Part shown: positions 56,388 through 64,000 of the stretch, in pieces | Layout of the letters: every line of letters starts with the position of its first letter | Numbering within the stretch: the first letter of the stretch is position 1 | NCBI GenBank assembly: GCA_007922225.1 | Contig: ML680086.1 | Span: 12,562,540-12,626,539, forward strand | Direction of reading: 5' to 3' | From: Emydura subglobosa | Taxonomy: Eukaryota; Chordata; Testudines; Chelidae | Length of the DNA: 64,000 nucleotides | Position numbers and translations under genes: made by a program | The notes under the pieces: generated by a model | Seen by the model: only the letters and a program-made list of their open reading frames with translations | The model's database searches: none | What the model was told of the DNA's origin: nothing

Positions 56388-56738
56388 GACAGTTTATAAG
56401 TATCTAAAGGGGGAACAAATATTTAATAATGAGCTCTTCAATCTAGCAGAGAAAGGTATAGCATCATCCAATGGCTGGGAAGTTGCAGTTAGATAAATTC
56501 AGACTGGAAACAAGGCATACATTTTTAACAGTGAGTGTAGTGTAATCATTGGAACGACTTACCAATGGTCATGATGGATTCATCACTGACAATTTTTAAA
56601 TCACGATTGGATGTTTTTCTAAAAGCTCTGCTCTAGGAATTATTTGGGGGACGTTCTATGACCTGCATTATACAGGAGGTCAGACTACATGATCACAATG
56701 ACCCATTCTGACCTTGGAATCTATAAATGAATCAATGA
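56388..56738 (+). mobile_element. CR1 LINE 3' end
   Basis: AACAAATATTTAATAATGAGC, TCTTCAATCTAGCAGAG, TCACTGACAATTTTTAAATC, CAGGAGGTCAGACTACATG, GACCTTGGAATCTATAAATG. Same subfamily as 36398, truncated in the post-RT region. Confidence 0.85.
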
Positions 56739-58014
56739 AAATCTAGCTTGATGATCTTGGCCAGAGTTACTATCTTAAAGCCAATCATTTGTTAGGGTCT
56801 GAACCACTGAATCCAAACTGTGGGGAAAGTCCAGGAGAGAATCTGCAGCAGAGAAGGACAGGTATTGACTGTTGTTATTACATTGGTTTGCTGGTAATAG
56901 GCTTCATGTTATTTTTCTGCACCTGATGTCAGTGATATTATGGATTTAATGAACTAAAGCTGGTGTAATTAGCCCACGACATGCCTGCTGTACTCTATAA
57001 CTGTGGATATGAAAATAATCTCAGGAAATATGAATTTGCTGCAGATTGTGGGTGGAAAATAAATATTTTCTCTGCACTTGTTATATGTTTCATAAAAATC
57101 TCAGAAAAGTTTCACTGCATATCCATATGCCTTCAGATTGCTCCCATATGTTCCTCAGAGTTGCACCCCTCCACAAATGGACTTAGCAGCTGCATTCTAG
57201 AAACTGTACCAACAATTAAAACACCCTCGGATCAACCCTCTGCACCCTGTCTCTGCATGAGTTCCCTAAAAAGGCACCTGGCCACAGACATAATATCATT
57301 TCATTGCTGGGTTTGCCCATTTCTTGCAGATTGATATTAAACATTAAATTCCATATGCATTTTTTAATGGTTGCTTAGAAATGGTTTGTTGTCACCCCAG
57401 TGGGTTATCTTGGCATTCTGCGCCTGATTGACTTTCTCCATATCCCCGAGAAGACAAGTCAAAGGTTATAGTTCAGAGGTGAAAGAGCTTGTCAGCAGCA
57501 GGTTCTTTTCAAGCTGAGATGAAGCTGAAATCTACATTTTTTATGGAGTGGATAGGGTGTGTGTGTATATGGTTACATGGTGGAGTGTCTGCTTTGTTTG
57601 TGCGAGTGTGCATATGCATGTGCAGGAGATTGATCGAAAACTGAAATAGTCACACTAACTAAAATGTGACCTGAAAATAAATTGCTGTGATGTTAGAAAT
57701 CAGACAGAAAATAAACAAACAACTAAAAACCAAAGACTACGCAGAGTTAAGACACAAAAAGCTAGTAAAAAAAAGCATCAGCTGATTGGTGAAAATTCCT
57801 GTTTGGGGGGGAGGGGGGGAATGACCCTTTTTTCATCAGAAAATTTCAGATGTTGAAATATTTAACTCATATTTCCTCATTTCATTGTGCACCAGCCTGT
57901 CATGGGACTCAGATCTGCTGGAGATCTTATCTATTACTGTACATCTATTTAATGTACTTATGTGGGCCCCATTACCCTTTTCACTGGTCAGTTTACAGCC
58001 TTTAATATATTTAG
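56739..58014. other. No gene recognised
   Basis: A 117-codon plus frame at 56981-57334 has no domain or splice support. Short GT run near 57558 and G-rich patch near 57800-57818. Confidence 0.4.
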
Positions 58015-58195
58015 CCTCACAACCCAGCTGTGAGGTAGGGCAATTTTATCCCCATTGTATAGAGGGGGAACCAAAACAGTGACAGGCTAGCTGACTTGCC
58101 TAAGCACACAGAAAGCCTGTGGCAGAGTAGGAACTTGAACTTAGGTCTTCCAAAAACTAGGATAGCATCCTAACCACTGAACCAACTTTCCTTTT
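58015..58195 (-). mobile_element. MIR-like SINE, minus strand
   Basis: CCCAGCTGTGAGGTAGGGC, CCCATTGTATAGAGGGGGAAC, CTGACTTGCCTAAGCACAC, GAACTTGAACTTAGGTCTTCC, CATCCTAACCACTGAACC, in antisense MIR order. Confidence 0.75.
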
Positions 58196-58385
58196 AAAGT
58201 AAGCTGTTGTACTTAGACAATGAGATTTTAAAATTATTTCTATGTTAACTATTTATGGTAGGTTCTGTTAGTAACACAGGTAGATATTTAAAGAGAATAT
58301 ACATCATGGCCTAATTCTGCTCCCACTTTCATCCAAGTATACCTCCATGGATACCAGATATACAGTACCATCAGCCGCTCCCCAT

Positions 58386-58631
58386 AATCAGGAGATGGCT
58401 TTAAAATCATGAGATTTTTAAAATAATAAATGTTTTAAAATAATATTTTTTGAGTCTTTGGCATTCACATTTTCAAACTATTCTCTGCAACCATGAAAGT
58501 TAGAAACTTGCTCTTTAAAAAATATATAAAAGCAGAGACTCTCGTGTAATCACCTGAATCCAGGAGCTAAGGCTTTCATAAAAACACAAATACCATGAGA
58601 CTTGAGATAAATTTGCAAGAGTTGGCAACAA
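58386..58631 (-). repeat. TTGCCAAC repeat, minus strand
   Basis: ATCAGGAGATGGC...AGCAGAGACTCTCGTGTAATC, ATCCAGGAGCTAAGGC, ACCATGAGACTTGAG, AGAGTTGGCAACA. Reverse of 3793 and the most complete copy here. Confidence 0.65.
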
Positions 58632-58849
58632 TGAAAGTTGCATCTGACATATTACCATAAGTGAGATAATCTGGTCCTACACATTTTTTCATTTTAACAG
58701 TTCTGTAGGGCTCTCAAGCTATTTAAAGGGATGCTACCCAATTCCTTTGCTCTACTTACTGGTTCTATATAAAACATATTACTGTCTATCAGGTAAATAA
58801 TATGTCTCCCACAATCATGACAGTTCAGCCTGCAAATATATACAGGACC

Positions 58850-59018
58850 AGAGCCTCAGCTAATGTAACTGCCATAGCTCCACTGACTTCAAAATCAGGA
58901 TAACTCCAAATCCCAGTCTCATCTGTAGTTCCAAAATATGCCTAAATTTTCAGCTGGTGTAAAACTCCATTGAATTCAATGGCGCTAGGCCAATTTGCAC
59001 TAACCAAGGATCTGGTGC
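58850..59018. repeat. Two adjacent TCCATTGA-type palindrome fragments
   Basis: GACCAGAGCCTCAGC, ACTGCCATAGCTCCACTGACTTC and then CAGCTGGTGTAAAACTCC, CATTGAATTCAATGG, AAGGATCTGG. Decayed members of the TAACTCCATTGA group. Confidence 0.4.
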
Positions 59019-60036
59019 ACAGTATTTTCAGGAGGTTTTAAAAATGCCTATTCAAACTTTTTACTGCTGATTGTGATGTAAAGCTGGGTGGACTATTGAC
59101 CTGATGGAGTGTAATCAGCTTTTTGGAACCATTCTGGTATGTAACAATCCAGCTCCTGTATGTTCTTGTGCAGCAAGTGCAGAGAGAGAGCAAGCTATAA
59201 AATCCCAGATGGATTTTCTTTGAAAACTAATTACTGACCAGGTGCAGACCTCACTTCTCATAGTTAAATATCTGCACATTTTAATGGGCAACTTTTATTT
59301 CAGAATGCCAACATCTCATGACCTGAACCAGCAGTCAGTGTTCTGCACTGCTCCACTGCAAGAACAAGAGGGGTGTTCACACTCCAGACCTTTTCACCTC
59401 CAACCTTGCTGCTGAGATTGGCAACAGGGATGCCACTGATTGGTGGAGGATGGAGGGGCGGGAGTTCTGAAGGGGCCATTCCTGCCTACAGAGATGCTGG
59501 GCTGAGCCCCATCTGTTCATTTCACAAAGGCAGCCAAGCCCCTTTTATTTTTCATTTGCAAGGAAGCGAGGAAAACAAATCAGAGAAAACCTCCCCTTCC
59601 ATTCTGACATGTTGAGAGCCAAATTTCAGATCAAACCTTCATGGCCAAGTTAGAATGCAGTGAAAACTGGGACTTTGGTCTAATGGAAAAGCTGTGACCT
59701 CTTTAACTCCAGCACCACTACTGACGTGGCTCTAACACTGTACATAGATGCTAAGAGCTTCCAAGGACTGTGGGTGAGGAGACGGAAAGAGGTGGTTTAG
59801 CTAAGTGCAATATATCCTATAAGAAATAAAGGAATATAGTCTCACCTCATTGCCTGTTTTTCCACATACATGGAGACAGGAACATATTTATGTAACCCTA
59901 TTAAAAGGGAACACTCAGTAGCAAACCTGGCCTTTAAATAGCGACTGTTCTACATTCTCCTGACTCCAAACTCGTCAATTCCAACTCACACCCACTTAAA
60001 TTCTTTTGAAATAACCCTCAGCTTCTCTGTGACTTT
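59019..60036. other. No gene recognised
   Basis: An 80-codon plus frame at 59373-59615 lacks domains. No repeat identified. Confidence 0.4.
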
Positions 60037-60108
60037 GGGGCTAAATCCAAGCCCATTGAAGGCAATGGAAAGATTCTTGTTGATTTCAGTGGTCTCTGGA
60101 GGAGGCCC
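60037..60108. repeat. TTGAAGGCAATGG palindrome
   Basis: GGGGCTAAATCCAAGCCC, ATTGAAGGCAATGG, GTTGATTTCAGTGG, GAGGAGGCCC. Group of 436 and 28764. Confidence 0.45.
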
Positions 60109-60169
60109 TTGGAGCCTTAACACAATGATGCAAACAGCAATAGATTAGATAGACAAAGGTTACTGCCCT

Positions 60170-60241
60170 GGGCCTGAGCCTGCTCCCCCTGAAAGAAATG
60201 GGAATTCTCCCATTGACTTCAATGGGGATAGGATCAGATCC
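60170..60241. repeat. Palindromic GGGCCTGAGCC repeat
   Basis: GGGCCTGAGCCTGCTCC and GGGGATAGGATCAGATCC bracket GAAATGGGAATTCTCCCATTGACTTCAATGG. Confidence 0.6.
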
Positions 60242-60269
60242 TTTGTTCCTAGTATTTAATAAAAATAAC

Positions 60270-60475
60270 TTGGTCTTATATGTCACTTTTCACTGGTAGA
60301 CCTCAAAGAGCTTTATAAAAGGGGTAATCCTATTTTACAGACAGAGCAACTGAGGCATAGATGTGTGACGTGACATGCCCAAGGTTACCCAGAAGACCAG
60401 AGGCAGAGCTAGGACTAGAGAGCTATGTCTTCTGAGTCTGGCCCAGTGTGCTATCCACTAGGCAACACTGCCTAG
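60270..60475 (-). mobile_element. MIR-like SINE, minus strand
   Basis: CCTCAAAGAGCTTTATAAAAGG, CCTATTTTACAGACAGAGC, AACTGAGGCATAG, ATGCCCAAGGTTACCCAG, GTGTGCTATCCACTAGGC. Confidence 0.75.
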
Positions 60476-60725
60476 GGCTTGATGCTGCCAGAGTTGCTTA
60501 GCACTTTTAGCTCCTATCGACTGGAATGGGAGTTGAGGGTACCCAGCTCTGAACATTAATAAAGCTGAGCGCTTTGCAGAAGAATTTTTGTTTTTAACTA
60601 CTCAGAAATATTAGTTTGTGTTTAATTTTTTCCTACATTAATATTTTCCATTCGACTCCTGCTATTTTAATTCCATTTAGCAAATGCCTTTTTTTAACCT
60701 AGTGTCTCTCCAGGCACCCTAAGCT

Positions 60726-60784
60726 TCCCCTTCCCCTTCCCCTTCTCCTCCTCCCCCCACCCTCTTCCCCTTAAACCCCTTTTT
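60726..60784. repeat. (CCCCTT)n pyrimidine tract
   Basis: Three exact CCCCTT units followed by CT-rich variation, all pyrimidine on the + strand. Confidence 0.8.
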
Positions 60785-61260
60785 CCTCCTTCAATGCACT
60801 GAATGGATTTACAACCTGTTAAGGCAGCTTAGAGTGGCACCGCTTTTGCAGTTCACAGGCAGTAGGGCCGTAAAAAGATTGACAGTTACACTAAGAGTCA
60901 GTTTCATGGAGGCTCAGGATCTAAATTAGACAAAGGGAGGCAGGCAGCGTGAGTGGCCCTTAAAAGAAGTTTGGAAACAAAAACAAATTAAACTGCTGGT
61001 GAAGGTGGCGGAAGGGGGTTGTTCCCCCCTTAACTTAATGTCGCTGCTGGGGCAGCTCTGTTAATTCTGTTATATGAAGCCTTTTTTCCTCCTTTTTAGC
61101 CCCCTTTCAGTTGCTGTTGTTGTTGGACAGATTTCTTTTGAAAACATGAAGCTCAAGCTGAAGCAGCAGCAGCTTTGCACAGTAGTTGAGATTCCAAAGC
61201 CGATATTCCCAGGATGTTGGCAGCTGCTCTTCCTGCTGCCGTTGAGACGCTAAAATACAA
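60785..61260. promoter_or_regulatory. Low-repeat stretch, candidate conserved non-coding element
   Basis: No transposon signatures. Contains AGATTGACAGTTACAC and ATTAAACTGCTGG, and AGCAGCAGCAGC triplets near 61163. Uncertain; judged by absence of repeats. Confidence 0.2.
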
Positions 61261-61385
61261 ACGCTAGAAACCAAAACCTAATGACACAACGAACACCAGC
61301 TGATCGGGATGGAGGTCTAGAGGTTGCATTGTATACGGTTAAGCGTCATACTCAGAACCTAGGTATCAGAAACGTGGAACACACT

Positions 61386-61498
61386 CCACTGGAGTTTTGC
61401 CACTAACTTCAGTGGAAGCCGGGGCAGACCTGATCCCATAATAAACTGAAGTGAATGGGAATTTTGCTATTGACTTTAAAGGGAGCAAGATCAACCCA
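61386..61498. repeat. Two adjacent TTTTGCCA/TTGACTT palindrome halves
   Basis: GGAGTTTTGCCACTAACTTCAGTGG (in parts), CAGACCTGATCCC, then TGAAGTGAATGGGAATTTTGC, TATTGACTTTAAAGGGAGC, AAGATCAACCC. Confidence 0.5.
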
Positions 61499-61694
61499 AC
61501 AGCTAATGCCTATGGCCAAAATTTTCCGAAGGCCTCACGACATTGGGTATTGATCCCATTTCTAAATCTGGCCATAAGTGTCACACCAGGAGCTTCTGGT
61601 GCCAAGCACTTTGGAAAACCTGGCCTTTCTTTAGGGGCCTAAATGGGTGCAAAGCTCTTCTGAGCAATCTGGATGTCAACACACATGCAAACGT

Positions 61695-61789
61695 TAGAGC
61701 TGGTTGAATAACATAGTCAATTAATTACACAATACTTTTCAAATAAATCATTCAATGGATATATAATATAAACAACTTAGCCAGCTCTG
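61695..61789. mobile_element. Very short TAGAGCTGG-ended element
   Basis: TAGAGCTGGTTGAATAAC at the left and CAACTTAGCCAGCTCTG at the right, AT-rich middle of about 60 bases. An extreme internal deletion or solo-end form of the 5301 family. Confidence 0.5.
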
Positions 61790-62189
61790 GTATGCATGTG
61801 TCCTGTGGTATGTATGTGTGTTTATAGTGTAACAGTAAACATGAATAAATATAGCTATAGACAATATTTGCTATTTGTGCTTTAAAGGTCAACATTTTCA
61901 TAGTTGTAAAACAACCCTTATTTTATTTTCCTTATTGCTGACGTGTTAACCAGCTTTCTCAGTCATCTTCCAGTTCTAACTACTTCCCCTCCAAATTTCA
62001 CCTGTAGATTCAAATAGATACAGTATTCTTCATTTCCTGTCTTAATCATTCTGCAATGTTGCTGTTAAAACAGCTGCTGCATTTCATTCCAGAGGTGGCT
62101 GCATTTCATTAGTAGATGACATAACTTCTAGTAGTAGTTCATAGTTCATGTTGGCTATCAGCATGTAGTTTGAGTTAGCAGTAGCAAAG
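61790..62189. other. No gene recognised
   Basis: Nothing recognised. Confidence 0.4.
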
Positions 62190-62280
62190 TATTTGCTCTG
62201 AGATCACTTTGTGAAGAACTTTAAGATTCTTCTTGATAAAAAGCACTAGATAAATGTAGGTCTTTCATTATCATTCATTA
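62190..62280 (+). mobile_element. MIR-like SINE 3' end, plus strand
   Basis: CTCTGAGATCACTTTGTG, AAGAACTTTAAGATTC, AAAAGCACTAGATAAATG and a CATTATCATT tail match the 3' end of the copy at 32005. Confidence 0.55.
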
Positions 62281-62982
62281 TGGCTACATATCCTTCGTTG
62301 TCTATAGGAGAACTAATAACCACATCCTCTTTTCCTATTTCCTCTTCAGAACTACTTATTCCTCTTTCCTGAATAGAAACTCATAACAAGAAGAAGGGTA
62401 ATATTTCAGGAAGGATTTAGTGAATGTTTGCTTTCTATTGGGAGAAACCACCAGCCTGATAAGGAGTTTGAACTTAAATAGCACTCATGCCCCCATTAAA
62501 GTATAAAAGCTAATGACAATAGCCAGGCAGCCATTTCTCACCCCTTTTGTCCCCCTGATTTCAACCCATATATGCACAAGCCTTCATGCAGGCATCAGAC
62601 AAATTAAGTGTCATGGCTCTGTGTTTGCTTTGTATACATTTGCAGTGTTGGGCTTCTATGCAGCTCTGCAGTGTTAGTTGTCTTGCCAGCTGGCACCCTA
62701 TCTAACTGATGGTATACGTGGTATTGTACAACCCTCAAGTGACCAGTCATTCGGGCACTGGTGGATTTTTGTGACTACCCCGGGATATTCAACAGCTCAT
62801 TGAACTGTTACATATTCTGTTGCCACAGGTTTGCTCTCCTGCATGGCTTTTTCTCTCTTTCATGTTTCGTCTCTTTTTAATTTCTCCCTTTTTCTTCCCC
62901 CTCTCCTGTGAAAAGTGCCTCGACCTCTGAAATGACTCCCTGGTATGACAGAAATTCTTCAAAGGAAAGGAGACAATTTTAT
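62281..62982. other. No gene recognised
   Basis: Nothing recognised. Confidence 0.4.
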
Positions 62983-63409
62983 TAGGACTGGTTAAAACTT
63001 TTTCCTCAAGAAGCTTCCCTCTCCCCCCATGAAAAATCACTTCTCAGATAATACAGGAATATTTACGAAATAAAAAGAGATTATTTGACATTTTTTCATT
63101 TTTTCTGACAAAACAAAAAAAATCATTTTAATCTGAAATGAACAGAAATTGGAATGAAAAATTAGTTTGTGTGTTATTTTTCCCCTTCATTTTTTCTTCT
63201 TCCCCCCATATTTTATGAGAGAAAACTGAAAACAATCATTTAAAGAAATGTTTTGATACTGTCTGATTTGAATCAAAATTATTTTCCCCCCACTTTGAAC
63301 CATTTCATCAAAAATTTTGAAAATTGTGAAAAATTTTTAAAGGAGATGAACATTTTTGGTTGGCTTGAAATTTTTCAGAGCAAAGAATCCCCAAGGTTTT
63401 TCCAGACCC
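62983..63409. repeat. AT-rich TAGGACTGGTT repeat
   Basis: Opens TAGGACTGGTTAAAAC and closes near TTTTTCCAGACCCA. The inside has CATCAAAAATTTTGAAAATTG and TTTTCATTTTTTCTGAC. Related in style to 5301, ends not exact. Confidence 0.45.
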
Positions 63410-64000
63410 ATTCATGATCCCTAAAGAAAATACAAGAAGATTTGAAAGCCTTAATTTTTATAGCCAAAGGTGCCTGGATCATACACTACTACAGTCAAGA
63501 CCCACTGGCATGTCAAAGACATTAAATAAGGCTAGTCTTAGAGTCCCCTCCTCCACTGGTATTGAGCTGTGCTCTGTGAGCTTTGATTTAATTCCTTTGT
63601 TGCTGAAATTAATGTTATCCCTCCACACACACTCTTCTTTTTGCTTCATTTCAACCATCCTTTACTTCTGGAAGTGAACTATGTATATATACACACCACT
63701 GAAAATTACTCACAGTAACTCTCCCACCCTGCATTCTCAAGAGAACCGCCTTCTGACACATGCAGGACAGATGTGCAGCTGCCAGCCTGGCAGCCTGGAG
63801 GTGCTGCAGGACTGTGTATCATTCAGCTTGTCCTCCCACCCACAGAAGGGGAAATCCCCAGAGTCATTCAGCCCATCAAGCTGACTCAACATTAAAAATG
63901 GCTTTGCTTAACCCATGAGGGACCCCACCAGTGTTTTAGCCTGCTATTGCCTGTGTCGTCTCGTGTGTGATAGTAAAATAAATGTGTTTCTTTAACTGTC
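63410..64000. other. No gene recognised
   Basis: Short plus-strand frames at 63414-63677 and 63681-63884 have no domains. No repeat identified to the window end. Confidence 0.4.

Noticed and set aside
1..64000. CRISPR array or phage/bacterial operon
   Set aside because: No regularly spaced identical repeats with unique spacers. Coding density, repeats and CpG-poor composition are those of a vertebrate genome.
1..64000. tRNA or rRNA genes
   Set aside because: tRNA-like A/B-box sequence is seen only as the decayed heads of MIR-type SINEs; no intact cloverleaf was found by eye.

Overview
This window looks like non-coding, repeat-rich DNA from a reptile genome. I found no convincing protein-coding exon, no rRNA or tRNA gene, no CRISPR array and no bacterial-type gene anywhere in the 64 kb. 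The longest open frames (120-161 codons) either lie inside repeats or have no recognisable protein features. The host is most likely a turtle, with a crocodilian second. CR1 LINE 3' ends are abundant and carry the sauropsid terminal motif (AGACTAGATGATCATAATGG plus TCTATGAATC repeats). Old MIR/CORE-type SINEs and L2-like tails are common, while Alu, L1 and B-type mammalian repeats are absent. Several palindromic non-autonomous DNA elements are of kinds I associate with turtle and crocodilian genomes. Family names are from memory and sequence structure, not from a database search.

Layout. 1-5 kb: a TCTACACT-type DNA element, a homopolymer-rich stretch, and short palindromic elements. 5-15 kb: a TAGAGCTGG-type element inside a MIR, scattered MIR, CR1 and palindrome fragments, and a long inverted-repeat element at 13.7-14.05 kb. 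15-30 kb: a CR1 3' end (17.8-18.6 kb), a GCCTAAGT palindrome, a CAGGGGTGG (hAT-type) element, a second GGTATGTC element, a MIR holding a nested palindrome, a GGGTGACC element, a CR1-related copy split by a DNA element (25.2-25.9 kb) and an LTR-like block (27.1-28.1 kb, minus strand). 30-43 kb: an L2-type reverse-transcriptase remnant, a low-repeat stretch that may be regulatory, a MIR holding a nested palindrome, a CR1 copy whose 5' end is inverted (36.3-37.2 kb), two CR1-related pieces near 39-40 kb, and a TA-rich cruciform beside a Penelope-like hairpin (42.5-42.8 kb). 43-64 kb: a second LTR-like block (44.4-45.4 kb), an hAT-type element with a perfect 8-bp target duplication (48.6 kb), a nested pair at 49.9-50.4 kb, more AT-rich TAGAGCTGG elements, a CR1 3' end, MIRs, and low-repeat stretches near 51.8-52.1, 53.6-54.2 and 60.8-61.3 kb.

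Nothing here forms a gene system. The biology is that of an intergenic or large-intron region: retroelement remnants (CR1, L2, MIR, LTR, Penelope-like), several waves of non-autonomous DNA transposons inserted into them, and islands of low-repeat sequence that could hold long-range enhancers. The nesting gives a relative order: MIR, CR1-related and TTGCCAAC-type elements are older than the palindromic or TIR elements inside them. Coordinates of decayed repeats are approximate to about 5-20 bases.
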